Shown piece after piece: positions 8,492 through 18,080 of a stretch of DNA of 64,000 bases. The notes under the pieces are model-generated. The model was not told the DNA's origin. It did no database searches and saw only the letters and a program-made list of their open reading frames with translations. The first letter of the stretch is position 1. Each line of letters starts with the position of its first letter. Origin of the DNA: Shewanella algae (lineage in GTDB: Bacteria; Pseudomonadota; Gammaproteobacteria; Enterobacterales; Shewanellaceae); assembly GCF_009183365.2 (NCBI RefSeq), contig NZ_CP068230.1, positions 879,001 through 943,000 of the forward strand. Direction: 5' to 3'. The position numbers and the translations under genes were made by a program.

Positions 8492-9364
8492 TTAAGTAAC
8501 CATCAAGTCATTACAACGGGCGACCAAGTCCTGAATTAGCCGCTTGCCCATATGGTTCAGGCTGGGCGCAGCATGCAGTACCAGTTCCATCGGTAATGGC
8601 GGTGGCAGAGTCTCTTGCTGAATATGGGCGTCTGTGAGCAGGCGTTTGGGCAACAGGCTCACTCCTATGCCTGCGGCTACAGCGGCTTTCACCTGTGACA
8701 GTGAATTACTGACTTGCACCATTTGCCACTCTATCCCGGTTTCATCAAGCAGCTGGATCATCTCACTTCGATATAAACCACCATTGGGAAAGGCCACCAA
8801 AGGTAGCGGGCGCTTTTCTGCCAGCGAGTGGCTGCGACTGTCGAACCAGCAAACAGGTTCTGGCCAGCAGGCGACGCCGCGACTGGCGCCGAGGCGTTGT
8901 TTCACCAGCACTATATCCAGTTTGCCATCACGAAATGCTTCATAAAGGCCTTGGCTCAGCCCAGATGTCAGTTCCAGTTGTAATGTCGGCTCCTGGCGTT
9001 GCAGCTTGGCCAACACCAGGGTCAGTACCTCACCGGCAAAATCTTCCGGCACTCCCAATCGAAGTGGGGTAAACGCCTCTTGTGTTCGACCTCCGGCTTC
9101 CCGCATCAGCGCCAGTATCTGTCTGGCATAAGTAAGCAGTCGCTCACCTTCAGGTGTGGTTTGGGCATAACGGCCACTGCGATCCAGTAAAGGATAACCC
9201 AATTGTTGCTCCAGACGGCGAAGCTGCTGGCTAACTGTTGACTGGGTCAGGTGAGTGGCGGCCGCGGCGCGGGTGAAACTGCCACTGTCGGCGACGGCGA
9301 CAAAGGCCCGCAGTAATACAGGATCGAGCAGTGCCAGGTTGGCGGGAGAATGAGGTGTTTTCAT
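8492..9364 (-). CDS. LysR family transcriptional regulator
   Basis: A 290-residue LysR regulator. The N-terminal winged helix-turn-helix (FVAVADSGSFTRAAAATHLT then TVSQQLRRLEQQLGYPLLDR) is followed by a substrate-binding-like effector domain starting near TPLRLGVPEDFAG. The start at 9364 (MKTPHSP) is preferred over an upstream in-frame start at 9484, whose extra residues do not look like the family. It is divergent from the deaminase-MFS pair with a ~107-bp shared promoter region, so it probably controls that pair. The effector molecule is unknown. Confidence 0.9.
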   Translation of the reverse strand: MKTPHSPANLALLDPVLLRAFVAVADSGSFTRAAAATHLTQSTVSQQLRRLEQQLGYPLLDRSGRYAQTTPEGERLLTYARQILALMREAGGRTQEAFTPLRLGVPEDFAGEVLTLVLAKLQRQEPTLQLELTSGLSQGLYEAFRDGKLDIVLVKQRLGASRGVACWPEPVCWFDSRSHSLAEKRPLPLVAFPNGGLYRSEMIQLLDETGIEWQMVQVSNSLSQVKAAVAAGIGVSLLPKRLLTDAHIQQETLPPPLPMELVLHAAPSLNHMGKRLIQDLVARCNDLMVT

Positions 9365-9471
9365 CAGTACCGGATTAGTGAGAATTCCACTGATGAATAT
9401 TTCATTATTTAATTTCCAAATCAAATAGGCAGTTTTTAGACTGGATGGAAAATTTGCCTGGAAGCCACAGA

Positions 9472-9999
9472 ATGAAAGCAACACTCACAAGCATGCCGCT
9501 GACAGAAGCCGAGCTAATAGAACGCTTGGTGATCAAGGCCAAAGATAATCTGCTGTCCGGCGCCAGACCCTTTGCCGCCCTGTTGCTGAAAGACGGGGAG
9601 ATTATTGCACAAGGTGTCAACAGGGTCGCAGCCGACTGCGACCCTTCGGCTCACGCCGAAATGCAGGCCATACGTGCGGCGGCCAAGTCATTAGAGACGA
9701 CACAACTCGATGGTGCCGTGCTCTACGCCAGTGGTCACCCTTGCCCCATGTGTTTGGCTGCCGCCTTGATGGCAGGCATACGTGAGATACGCTATGTATT
9801 CGATAATCACGATGCCGAATTCTGGGGATTCTCCAGTGAAGCCAGCTATGGTTTGCTGGGTTTGGAGAGCCAAAAGCTTGCACAGAGCCCGGGGTTTACC
9901 ATTCGTCGTTGTCACAGCGCCTTTGAACCTGCCTGGCTCTATGGCGCTTTGGCACATGATGCTCAGGCAAATCCAGCTGGGGATAGCGAAGAGCAATGA
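9472..9999 (+). CDS. Cytidine/deoxycytidylate-type nucleoside or base deaminase
   Basis: A 175-residue zinc deaminase with both signature motifs. HAEMQAIRAA supplies the zinc His and the proton-shuttling Glu; PCPMC supplies two zinc Cys. Spacing and the following segment (AALMAGIREIRYVFDN) are closer to guanine deaminase/tRNA-adenosine-deaminase-type proteins than to classic cytidine deaminase. The substrate cannot be fixed from sequence. The start at 9472 has GGAAG in front of it; an ATG at 9445 is less likely. The stop overlaps the MFS start by 4 bp (ATGA), so the two are translationally coupled. A base or cyanate-like compound handled by both is a reasonable inference. Confidence 0.85.
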   Translation: MKATLTSMPLTEAELIERLVIKAKDNLLSGARPFAALLLKDGEIIAQGVNRVAADCDPSAHAEMQAIRAAAKSLETTQLDGAVLYASGHPCPMCLAAALMAGIREIRYVFDNHDAEFWGFSSEASYGLLGLESQKLAQSPGFTIRRCHSAFEPAWLYGALAHDAQANPAGDSEEQ

Positions 10000-11324
10000 C
10001 ACTCCAACAGCCGTATTTGACCAGGCTGAAAGCAGTGGCTCTGCTGCTGTTATTGTTTGGTGGTGCACTGGCGTTGAGGCCTTTTCTGACATCGCCCGGG
10101 CCTTTGCTGGCACAGCTCAGTAGCGAGCTTGGTATTGAGGTGCAGGCTTTGGGATGGCTGACCTCAATGCCCATGTTGCTGATGGGGGTTGGAGCGCTGA
10201 CTGCCCCTTGGTTACCTAAAAGGCTCTCCAGCTTGCCCGGTGTGGCTCTTAGCCTCGGCTTGCTGACTTTGGCGCTGGTACTCAGAGCAAGAGTTACCAT
10301 GCCACTGCTTTGGCTCTCCACCTTGCTGGCCGGGCTTGCCGTAGCTTGGATGCAACTGCAGTTACCAGGGCTTATCAAACAGCATTTCGCCGGACACTTG
10401 CCGGTATTAATGGGGGGATACTCGGCGCTGTTGATGGGCGGCGGCGCTCTGGGCGCTGGAGTCACTCCTTGGTTGATAACGCTGTTTTCAGAGGGGGCTT
10501 CGGTGTTGGCATTATGGGCGCTGCCTTGCATACCTGTGTTGTTACTCGCACTTTGGTTGGCCAGGCGTGACTCTCAACCGGCTGTTTCCAGAGTTGCACC
10601 TCTGACTGAAGGCTCTATTGTGAGTACATCAGGGGAGGATAATCCCGCGCCCACTAAACCAAGCTTGCCATGGCGCCGGGCAAAGGCCTGGTCTTTGTTG
10701 CTGAGTTTCGGGCTTATCAATGGAGGCTATGCCAGCCTGGTGGCTTGGTTACCGCTCAGCTATCAGAAACTGGGCATGTCTCAGCTTGCAAGTGGGCGGC
10801 TGGTGGCCCTGATGGCGCTGGCACAGATGTTTTCAGCCCTGACGTTACCGCTGCTGGCAGGTCGTTTCGCCGGCAAGCAAGCAAAAGCCGACCGCCGTCC
10901 CTGGTTGTGGTTGGCTCTTATCGCGCAATTAGTAGGCTTTATGGCCTTGGCTTTGTGGCCTCAGGGCGCCCCTGTGCTTTGGAGTCTGCTGCTTGGCGTG
11001 GGGCTTGGCGGCAGCTTTTCACTTACCTTGCTCCTGGTGCATGAAGAATACCGCGGCGCCGAGCAGACGGCCGGCCTCAGTGCCATGGTGCAGGGCGGCG
11101 GCTTCCTGCTGGCGGCGCTGCCTCCCTTGATCTTACCGCCCTTGTTGCTTGACGGCGCAGCGCCTGTGATGCAGAGCAGTACCGATTTTGCTCCACTGTG
11201 GTTGTTGCATTGGTTGTTTGTCTTGGTGGTGACCGTGCTTTGTTTTGGTTTTGGTCCATCAGGTTTGCCTGCGCGCCGGGTGACAGATGAGCAGCAACGA
11301 GTCTCCAAGGTTCATGCTCAATAA
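9996..11324 (+). CDS. MFS transporter, CynX/NimT type
   Basis: A 442-residue protein with twelve hydrophobic segments in two six-helix halves, separated by a polar loop near residues 190-230. The sequence LTSPGPLLAQLSSELGIEVQALGWLTSMPMLLMGVGAL is typical of the CynX/NimT branch (cyanate or 2-nitroimidazole type transporters) of the major facilitator superfamily. It sits in the inner membrane. Start overlaps the deaminase stop. The cargo is unknown; import of the deaminase substrate or export of its product is inference from coupling. Confidence 0.88.
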   Translation: MTLQQPYLTRLKAVALLLLLFGGALALRPFLTSPGPLLAQLSSELGIEVQALGWLTSMPMLLMGVGALTAPWLPKRLSSLPGVALSLGLLTLALVLRARVTMPLLWLSTLLAGLAVAWMQLQLPGLIKQHFAGHLPVLMGGYSALLMGGGALGAGVTPWLITLFSEGASVLALWALPCIPVLLLALWLARRDSQPAVSRVAPLTEGSIVSTSGEDNPAPTKPSLPWRRAKAWSLLLSFGLINGGYASLVAWLPLSYQKLGMSQLASGRLVALMALAQMFSALTLPLLAGRFAGKQAKADRRPWLWLALIAQLVGFMALALWPQGAPVLWSLLLGVGLGGSFSLTLLLVHEEYRGAEQTAGLSAMVQGGGFLLAALPPLILPPLLLDGAAPVMQSSTDFAPLWLLHWLFVLVVTVLCFGFGPSGLPARRVTDEQQRVSKVHAQ

Positions 11325-11435
11325 GGCCGAAATCATTCCTCGGCAGGAGAGGTTTGCGTTGTAACTCTCCAGATACCTGGAACTGTTGATAACAATTTGT
11401 TTATTAGACCTAAAATAATAATTAAGGAAGCCGGA

Positions 11436-12875
11436 ATGTCATTGAAAAAACTGTCGCTGTTATGTCTCTTGGCCACATCATTTACCCCGCCGCTGCAGGC
11501 CAAACCCCATGAGTGGCTGCTGACCAATTTCAGTTTGCTGGATGTGGAGCAGGGGCGTTTGCTATCAGGTAAACAACTGACGATCGATGAGGGGCGGATC
11601 AGCGCCATTGAAGACAGCTCTGCCAAGTTAACGGCTGAGCGCACTGTGGATCTTCAGGGCGGCATTTTGATGCCATCTTTGTGGGACATGCATGTGCACT
11701 TCGAAGGCCGGGAACTGGTGGAGGACAATGCCCTGTTACTGCCGCTTTACTTAAGTTACGGCATTACCGCGGTGCGTGAAGCGGCCAGCGATCTGGCGCC
11801 GGAAGTGCTGTTATGGCGTAAACAGATTGAGTCCGGTAACCGTTTGGGGCCGAAAATTTTCAGCGCCGGGCAGAAGTTTGAAGGTCCGGACTCTGTCTGG
11901 AATGGCGATCTGGAAGTGGCCGATGGCGCCGAAATGCGTCAAGGCATGGACAAGCTTGAGAGTATGGCGGTCGACTTTATCAAGATCACTGAAAATACCA
12001 TGCCGGCGGCTCTCTATCTGGAAACACTCAAAGAGGCCCGTGCCCGTGGACATCTGGTATCCAGCCATATTCCCTATGGGGTCAGCATTTTCGAAGCCGC
12101 CAAGAGCGGGCTGTCCAGCATAGAACATGCTTCATATGTACTTAGGCTGGGAAATGCCCAAGAGCCTCAAATTGCTGCTGCGGTTGCGGCCGGACGTATG
12201 AGCACTAAGCAGGCGAGTCAGGCGTATCGTGATGGGTTCGACCCGGAGCAGGCGCAGCTGGGTTACCGCATGTTGGCAGCCAAAGGCGTTGCCGTGACAC
12301 CAACCTTGATTGGCGGCCACCAGTTGGCCTGGCTCGATACTCAAGATCACAGCCAAGATCCTTTCATGGCGTTTCTGACCCGAGCTTTTACCGAAAAATA
12401 TCGTTGGCGAATTGAGCGTATGGGAGCGCAAACACCTCAGCAGTGGCAGACACGTAAGCAGCATTATCAAGCGCTGGCTGCCGAGTTGCCAAAACTGTTG
12501 CAGGCCGGGGTTACCCTGCTGGCGGGCAGCGATTCTGCTGCGCTCAACACTTATGTTTACCCCGCCGAAGGGCTGCACACTGAGCTGCAACTCTGGCAAC
12601 AGGCCGGGGTGAACAATGCCGATATTCTGCGCTCGGCTACCATTAATGGCGCCCGCTTCATGGGCCAGAGCAAGGACTATGGCAGCATTGAAGTCGGCAA
12701 AAAGGCAGAACTGCTATGGCTGCAGGACAATCCGCTGCAGGACATAGGTGCCACTCAATCGATAAGAGGGCTCTTCTATCGCGGTACCTTGTTTGATAGC
12801 AAAGCGCTGGACGCTATGCGTACCGAGGCGGCCGAGTCAGTGCGGCTATTGGATAACGCCAGGCGCCAGCTCTGA
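11436..12875 (+). CDS. Exported metal-dependent amidohydrolase
   Basis: A 479-residue protein with an N-terminal signal peptide (MSLKKLSLLCLLATSFTPPLQA, cleavage after AQA-like QAK) and the amidohydrolase superfamily barrel. Metal-binding motifs in order: WDMHVHFEG (HxH), HLVSSH, SIEHASYV and LLAGSDSAAL (the Asp of strand 8). It resembles the imidazolonepropionase/dipeptidase-like periplasmic amidohydrolases; the real substrate is unknown. The start at 11436 follows AAGGAAG with good spacing. The 3' end overlaps the convergent zapE gene by 30 bp. Confidence 0.88.
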   Translation: MSLKKLSLLCLLATSFTPPLQAKPHEWLLTNFSLLDVEQGRLLSGKQLTIDEGRISAIEDSSAKLTAERTVDLQGGILMPSLWDMHVHFEGRELVEDNALLLPLYLSYGITAVREAASDLAPEVLLWRKQIESGNRLGPKIFSAGQKFEGPDSVWNGDLEVADGAEMRQGMDKLESMAVDFIKITENTMPAALYLETLKEARARGHLVSSHIPYGVSIFEAAKSGLSSIEHASYVLRLGNAQEPQIAAAVAAGRMSTKQASQAYRDGFDPEQAQLGYRMLAAKGVAVTPTLIGGHQLAWLDTQDHSQDPFMAFLTRAFTEKYRWRIERMGAQTPQQWQTRKQHYQALAAELPKLLQAGVTLLAGSDSAALNTYVYPAEGLHTELQLWQQAGVNNADILRSATINGARFMGQSKDYGSIEVGKKAELLWLQDNPLQDIGATQSIRGLFYRGTLFDSKALDAMRTEAAESVRLLDNARRQL

Positions 12876-13964
12876 GCTGCCCAGCATCTCGGTTAAGCGA
12901 CTGTAGGTGCGGCGAAACTCGAAGCTGAGGGCGCCGCCCTGATACAGCTGTTCCAGTGGTACTTGGGCATGCAGCACCAGTTGTTTACCCCTGTCATAAA
13001 ACTCATCTATCAGGGCGATAAAGCGCCGGGCGGCATCATCCTCCGGCGCGTAACTGAGCTTTCTATCGCCTGTGCTGACGGCTTCGGCAGCATCTTCGGT
13101 GCCACGGGCGCGGATCCAGCCGCGGCGCTCACCGCCAAGCCTGGGTACATGGCTCAGCAGCAGAGTATCCAGTGTTTCGGCCAGCTCCATATAATCCAGA
13201 GTGGATCTCGGCCCTTCGCAGAGCTGATCGAAGCGAAACCAGGCCAGGGATTGTGTGGCTTCCATAGCTTGGAAAAAAAGCGGTCTGCCCATGATGCAGA
13301 GTTGCCCTGGACCCGAGGCGTTTTTTGAAAACCACTGGCTGAAGTCAGGTTCATTGCCAAGCTGCAGCAGGGGAAGTGCCGCCTGGGCATGGAGCGCGCC
13401 TTTGGTGAGGCGATGGTCCTGCTCGCCATTGAGGTGCAGCGATTCCATCTTCTGTTGCAACAAGTCGATAGTCGGCAAAAAGCGCTCTCGCTGCAGGCCG
13501 TTTTCATAGAGGCGCTCTATTGGCGTATTGGAAGTGCTGACCAGCATAACGCCACGGTTAAACAGGCCTTCGAGTAAACGTCCAAGAATAATGGCATCGC
13601 CGATATCCGAGACGAAAAACTCATCGAAGCATAACAGGCGGCATTCTTTGGCCAGTGTGGCGGCAATCTGATCCAAAGGCTCACGGGTGCCGCTGATGCG
13701 GTTCAGATCTCTGTGAACCCTGGCCATAAAGTGATGAAAATGCAGTCTGAGCTTGGGTTGCCCCTCGACGGCATTGAAAAAGAGATCCATCAACATGGTC
13801 TTGCCGCGGCCGACATCCCCCCACAGGTAGAGCCCGGGGGCTTTGTTTCCCTGACCGAGCGACTGAAAGCGCTTATCAAGCGCTGCCAGCGCAGGCAACT
13901 GGGCGGGGTCTTGCTGCCAAGGGCCTTGGGCATAGCGTTCAGAGGGTGAAATTGTGTGCTTCAT
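12846..13964 (-). CDS. zapE: Cell division protein ZapE (AFG1-like ATPase)
   Basis: A 372-residue AFG1/ZapE ATPase. Walker A is GDVGRGKT (residues 49-56) and Walker B is CFDEFFVSDIGDA, followed by the family's sensor region VSTSNTPIERLY. ZapE associates with the constricting Z-ring in E. coli and is conditionally needed under stress or low oxygen. Length is normal. The end overlaps the tail of the convergent amidohydrolase gene. It has its own short upstream region and no evident operon partner. Confidence 0.93.
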   Translation of the reverse strand: MKHTISPSERYAQGPWQQDPAQLPALAALDKRFQSLGQGNKAPGLYLWGDVGRGKTMLMDLFFNAVEGQPKLRLHFHHFMARVHRDLNRISGTREPLDQIAATLAKECRLLCFDEFFVSDIGDAIILGRLLEGLFNRGVMLVSTSNTPIERLYENGLQRERFLPTIDLLQQKMESLHLNGEQDHRLTKGALHAQAALPLLQLGNEPDFSQWFSKNASGPGQLCIMGRPLFFQAMEATQSLAWFRFDQLCEGPRSTLDYMELAETLDTLLLSHVPRLGGERRGWIRARGTEDAAEAVSTGDRKLSYAPEDDAARRFIALIDEFYDRGKQLVLHAQVPLEQLYQGGALSFEFRRTYSRLTEMLGSSELAPGVIQ

Positions 13965-14148
13965 TCTGGACGTCTCATCCTGTGACTGTTATTTAAGTGC
14001 CATATAAGTGCCGCGGGCGGCCAGTATAGCAAGGGCTTGAGCCTGAAGGAAAAGTGCCTGCCATGCCGCTTCATCTATCCATGGAATAGTGTTCAGTTCC
14101 TTTTACGGATAAGATGCGCCTTTTGAACCATAGGTTGAGGAACAAGCC

Positions 14149-14490
14149 ATGACGGCAGAATTGGCAATCATAGATATTGAGGAAGGTCAGGGCAAAGCTG
14201 CGGTGAAAGGAGCGCTTATCACGGCTCACTACCGAGGTTGGTTGAGTGACGGTACTCAATTTGATTCTTCCTGGGATAAGGGGAGTCCCTTTCAGTGTGT
14301 CATTGGCACAGGGCGGGTGATCAAGGGCTGGGATCTGGGTTTGATGGGGATGAAGGTCGGTGGCAAACGCCGACTCAAGGTTCCGGCACATCTGGCTTAT
14401 GGCGAATGCCAGGTTGGGACGCTGATCAAGCCGAATTCGGATCTTGAATTTGAAATTGAACTGCTGGAAGTCCTGACCCGCGACGATTGA
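14149..14490 (+). CDS. FKBP-type peptidyl-prolyl cis-trans isomerase
   Basis: A 113-residue single-domain FKBP without signal peptide, so cytoplasmic. It has the usual core: ITAHYRGWLSDGTQFDSSWDKG, VIGTGRVIKGWDLGLMGMKVGGKRRLKVPAHLAYGE and the closing FEIELLEV strand. It catalyses cis-trans isomerisation of Xaa-Pro bonds. The start is preceded by TTGAGGAAC. It stands alone between convergent and co-directional genes. Confidence 0.93.
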   Translation: MTAELAIIDIEEGQGKAAVKGALITAHYRGWLSDGTQFDSSWDKGSPFQCVIGTGRVIKGWDLGLMGMKVGGKRRLKVPAHLAYGECQVGTLIKPNSDLEFEIELLEVLTRDD

Positions 14491-14590
14491 GTCCAGGGCT
14501 TTTGAGCGCTATTGGCTCAGATGGATTTTGTTTTTATATAAAGCTGATATTATAGCTTTGCCCTTCATTCATCTGAGTCATAAAAGCACT

Positions 14591-15412
14591 ATGAGCCGTT
14601 CCCCCTTCGCATCTTTTCAATGGCATTCAGACATTTTTGCCTGCGACAGTACGGATATCGAACATTTCTATGCCCAATTGCAACAGGAAGTTGACCGTCT
14701 GCAGTTGGGGCGCAAGAAGCTGGGCGAAATAGGTGATTATCCACTGGAGCTGTATCAGTCGCCCTCAGCGACGGCGGAGCTGCCCTCTGTGTTGATCAGT
14801 GCCGGATTCCACGGTGAAGAGGCTGCAGGCCCTTGGGGTATGCTGCATTTCCTCAGTGAACTGCAACAGGATATTTTCGAGCGAATTAATCTAAGCTTGT
14901 TACCTTTGGTCAACCCCACTGGCTTTGCCAAGGGGCACAGATTCAATAAGTTCGGTGAAAACCCCAACCGGGGGTTTTTACAGCCCAAAGAGGGCGAAGC
15001 CAGTTCACCTTCGGTTGAAGGCAAGCTGCTGCTGGAATATGGCCAACTGCTGCAGGGCGCCAGCCGCGAAGGCATATTGACCTGTCATGAGGATGTGTTG
15101 CAGCAGCACACCTATATCTATTCTTTTGAGCCCAGACAATCACCCGGCCAGTTCAGTTTGCAGCTGCGTGATACTCTGGGGCGTTTCTTTGATATTGCCG
15201 CCGATGGCGATATCGATGGCTGTCCGGTGCAAGACGGGGTCATCTTCAACCACTTTGATACTTCGTTCGAGGCCTGGCTGGTTCGCACCGGTGCCAAGGT
15301 GGGTGTTTGCAGTGAAACGCCGGCAACCCAGAATCTGGATCAGCGAATTCTGGCCAACAGCGCCGTGATGCACGCCTTTGTGCAGCAGCAGTTGGCTCCC
15401 ATCAAGGGGTAA
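14591..15412 (+). CDS. M14 family metallopeptidase (succinylglutamate desuccinylase-like fold)
   Basis: A 273-residue cytoplasmic protein of the M14 zinc carboxypeptidase/aspartoacylase type. SAGFHGEEAAGPWG gives the zinc His and Glu (HxxE). INLSLLPLVNPTGFAKGHRFNKFGENPNRGF carries the substrate-carboxylate Arg/Asn-Arg pair. The C-terminal region has the catalytic Glu candidate in VGVCSETPA. The start at 14591 (MSRSPF) is chosen over one at 14528, which would add a non-conserved hydrophobic leader. Substrate unknown. It is followed by a strong bidirectional terminator. Confidence 0.83.
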   Translation: MSRSPFASFQWHSDIFACDSTDIEHFYAQLQQEVDRLQLGRKKLGEIGDYPLELYQSPSATAELPSVLISAGFHGEEAAGPWGMLHFLSELQQDIFERINLSLLPLVNPTGFAKGHRFNKFGENPNRGFLQPKEGEASSPSVEGKLLLEYGQLLQGASREGILTCHEDVLQQHTYIYSFEPRQSPGQFSLQLRDTLGRFFDIAADGDIDGCPVQDGVIFNHFDTSFEAWLVRTGAKVGVCSETPATQNLDQRILANSAVMHAFVQQQLAPIKG

Positions 15413-15433
15413 CAGCCAAAAGCGATACCGCTC

Positions 15434-15471
15434 AAAAGCAAGACCCCAGCCTAGGCTGGGGTCTTGCTTTT
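15434..15471. terminator. Bidirectional rho-independent terminator
   Basis: A near-perfect inverted repeat of 17 bp (arms AAAAGCAAGACCCCAGC and its complement) around a short loop. It has A and T runs at its two ends, so it can serve both the M14 peptidase gene and the convergent L,D-transpeptidase gene. Confidence 0.85.
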
Positions 15472-15480
15472 GAAAGGCTT

Positions 15481-16395
15481 TCAGGGATTGAGGCGGGTCG
15501 GAATACCACTTCTGTCATCCAACAGGCGTTTTAGCACGGTGGAGTCGGTGTCGGCATGGGCGATAAAGCGGCTGATGGCCGGGGTCATCTTCAATACCAC
15601 AGGTGCGGTGGATTCAAACTCGGCCTCGGTGCGCGACAGCGGCTGATGCACTTCCAGATAGCGACCGCCATCCGGCTCCAGGCTGGCCTTTATCGGCTGA
15701 TTGACAAACTGTACCCGGGTGCCGTTGGGCACAGTATTGAACAGATGCTCGATATCCTGATTGCGCAGGCGGACACAACCCTGGCTGACACGCAGGCCAA
15801 TACCGAAGCTGGCATTGGTGCCGTGAATGGCATACAGGTTACCGATATAAAGCGCATACAAGCCCATGGGGTTATCCGGGCCTGCGGGCCAGACCTTGGG
15901 CAGGGTGATACCGTTGGCGGCATATTCCTTGCGGATCCTGGCCGTTGGGGTCCAGGTGGGGTTGGCGCGTTTGCGATAAACCTTGGTCACCCAGTTTTCC
16001 GGGGTATCCCGACCTATCTGGCCTATGCCTATGGGTAAGACCTGTACCGTATTGCTGTCTTTGGGATAGTAGTAGAGGCGCATTTCGGCCACGTTGATCA
16101 CTATCCCTTTACGGGGGGCATCCGGCAGGATCAGCTTGTGAGGGATCAGCAATGTGCTGCGGGGCTTGGGAAGAAAAGGGTCGACCCCTGGGTTGGCCTC
16201 GGTCATGTTGGTCAGCCCCAGTTGATATTCGTCGGCAACACTCTCCAGTGTGCGCTTGTCATCGGGCACCACATAATACTGGTTGTCACCGACGATACTG
16301 CTGCCCTCTGGCGGCAGAGGATATTCAACAGCCTGCGACAGGCAGGCGGGAAGCAACAGGCCCAGTAACAGGGCGAGGCGGGGAATTCTTGTCAT
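15481..16395 (-). CDS. Periplasmic L,D-transpeptidase (YkuD family)
   Basis: A 304-residue exported protein. The signal peptide is MTRIPRLALLLGLLLPACLSQAVE. A LysM-like N-terminal region (residues 40-86, ending STLLIPHKL) is followed by the YkuD catalytic domain. His191 and Cys207 in HGTNASFGIG...SQGCVRL form the active site. The family attaches Braun lipoprotein to peptidoglycan or makes 3-3 cross-links; which of these applies here cannot be told. Length matches the E. coli ErfK/YbiS group. It faces a terminator at its 3' end. Confidence 0.92.
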   Translation of the reverse strand: MTRIPRLALLLGLLLPACLSQAVEYPLPPEGSSIVGDNQYYVVPDDKRTLESVADEYQLGLTNMTEANPGVDPFLPKPRSTLLIPHKLILPDAPRKGIVINVAEMRLYYYPKDSNTVQVLPIGIGQIGRDTPENWVTKVYRKRANPTWTPTARIRKEYAANGITLPKVWPAGPDNPMGLYALYIGNLYAIHGTNASFGIGLRVSQGCVRLRNQDIEHLFNTVPNGTRVQFVNQPIKASLEPDGGRYLEVHQPLSRTEAEFESTAPVVLKMTPAISRFIAHADTDSTVLKRLLDDRSGIPTRLNP

Positions 16396-16506
16396 AGGAT
16401 ATTATTCTTCATTAAACGCTGTCAGTCGCCATGGTTTCAGGCATCAGAGTCGAGCAGGCATCCTTACCTTTTCCGGCGCAGATTTCAACAGATTGCGGCA
16501 AAAAAA

Positions 16507-18027
16507 CTATTTCAGTTGCAGGCGTTTCGCCAGTCGATGCAGGTTGCCCGGGTCGACACCCAACTCGCGGGCACTGGCGGCCCAGTTGTATTGGTGCCGT
16601 TCCAGCACACTGCGCAGCAGCTGTCTTTGGAACTCCGCTGTGGCTTGCTTGAGTGTAATGGCTTCTGCAGGCACTGTTGTGTCCAACTGGCGCGGCAGTG
16701 CACTTGGAGAGGGGCTCTTTGACTGCAACTCACCCAGTTGCAACTGGCATTGGTTATGGTCACTGGCGGCGCGCGCCAACACGCTGGCGCGGTGCAACAG
16801 GTGTTCCAGTTCCCTGACGTTGCCGGGCCAGTCGTTGGCCAGCAGCCAGGCTTCCGATTCGGCGGACAGACTGAGGCGCTCCAGCCCCAGCTTGCTGCGG
16901 CAACGTTCAAGAAAATGCCCGGCAAGCAGCAGTATGTCGCGGCCCCTTTCTCTCAGTGGCGGCACAAGTAGCGGGAAAACACTCAGCCTGTGGTAGAGAT
17001 CGGCGCGAAAGCGGCCTTCAACCACCTCGGTTTTGAGATCCTTATTGGTGGCGGCGATAACCCGTACATCCACTGTCAGGCTTCTGTCTTCGCCAACCCG
17101 TTGCAGATCGCCGTATTGCAGCACCCTGAGTAACTTGGCCTGCAGCGGTAGGCTGAGCTCGCCTATCTCGTCGAGGAACAAAGTCCCCTTGTCGGCCAAT
17201 TCAAACTTACCGGCGCGATTGCTGATGGCGCCGGTAAAGGCGCCTTTGACATGACCGAAGAGTTCACTCTCGGCGACCGACTCGGGCAGTGCAGCGCAGT
17301 TGAGGTACACCAGAGCCTTGTTGCCTCTGGGCGAGGCGGCGTGTACTGCCTTGGCAACCAGCTCCTTACCCGTGCCGGTTTCACCGAGGATCAACACGTT
17401 CAGGTCGCTGGGAGCGACCACGGCAATTTCCCGCTTCAGCGCCAACATCTGCGGGCTTTCCCCCAGAAGTTCACTGTGGCCGGTTTCCGGCAGCGGTCGA
17501 CTCTGGCTCTGTAACGACAGGCTTTCCAACTTATCCAGCAGCAGGGCATTGCCGAGGGAGGCGGCGGCGATGGCGCTCAGGCTTCGCAGCTCTTCATCGC
17601 TGAAATCATCGAACTGGCAAGGGTCCAGACCATCTATGGTCAAGGCGCCTATCAGTTGTTCCTTGTCCAGCAGCGGCAGGCCGATACAGGCATGCACCTT
17701 GAGCTTATCTGTGTGGGCGGCTATCAGGCCATCGTAGGGATCCGGCAATTGGCTGTCTGCCGGAAAGCGCACCAGATCGCCGGCGCGGGCGATGGCCTCC
17801 AGTCTCGGGTGCTCTGTGATGTTGAAGCTGCGACCGAGTACATCGGCCCTGAGGCCGTCGATTGCCAGTGGGATAAAGCTATTGCCCTGAAATCGCAGCA
17901 GAGCGGCGGCATCACAATGGAGATTGTCCCGTACCGTCGCCAGCAGACGGCTGAATCTGTCGCTGTTTGGCAAACCTGAGGTGATATCCAGCGCGATACG
18001 GGTGAGATCGGAATGGCTGAGTGGCAT
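16507..18027 (-). CDS. norR: Nitric-oxide-responsive sigma-54 activator NorR
   Basis: A 506-residue NtrC-family activator with three domains. An N-terminal GAF domain (about 20-170) senses NO. The AAA+ domain has Walker A GETGTGK (215-221) and the sigma-54-contact loop GAFTGA (262-267). A Fis-type helix-turn-helix lies at the C-terminus (NWAASARELGVDPGNLHRLAKRL). Arg75, Asp96, Asp99, Cys114 and Asp132 line up, with at most one residue shift, with the ferrous-iron site proposed for E. coli NorR. It lies 85 bp downstream of the NO reductase gene on the same strand rather than divergent. A NorR-type box in that gap suggests autoregulation. Confidence 0.94.
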   Translation of the reverse strand: MPLSHSDLTRIALDITSGLPNSDRFSRLLATVRDNLHCDAAALLRFQGNSFIPLAIDGLRADVLGRSFNITEHPRLEAIARAGDLVRFPADSQLPDPYDGLIAAHTDKLKVHACIGLPLLDKEQLIGALTIDGLDPCQFDDFSDEELRSLSAIAAASLGNALLLDKLESLSLQSQSRPLPETGHSELLGESPQMLALKREIAVVAPSDLNVLILGETGTGKELVAKAVHAASPRGNKALVYLNCAALPESVAESELFGHVKGAFTGAISNRAGKFELADKGTLFLDEIGELSLPLQAKLLRVLQYGDLQRVGEDRSLTVDVRVIAATNKDLKTEVVEGRFRADLYHRLSVFPLLVPPLRERGRDILLLAGHFLERCRSKLGLERLSLSAESEAWLLANDWPGNVRELEHLLHRASVLARAASDHNQCQLQLGELQSKSPSPSALPRQLDTTVPAEAITLKQATAEFQRQLLRSVLERHQYNWAASARELGVDPGNLHRLAKRLQLK

Positions 18028-18080
18028 AAGCTGACCTGAATAAAATCCCTGGGGTGAGTCTACCCCAGGGACAGTGGAAT

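Noticed and set aside
13965..14148. Possible tRNA or small RNA between zapE and the FKBP gene
   Set aside because: No cloverleaf, CCA end or clear promoter-hairpin-terminator arrangement could be recognised.
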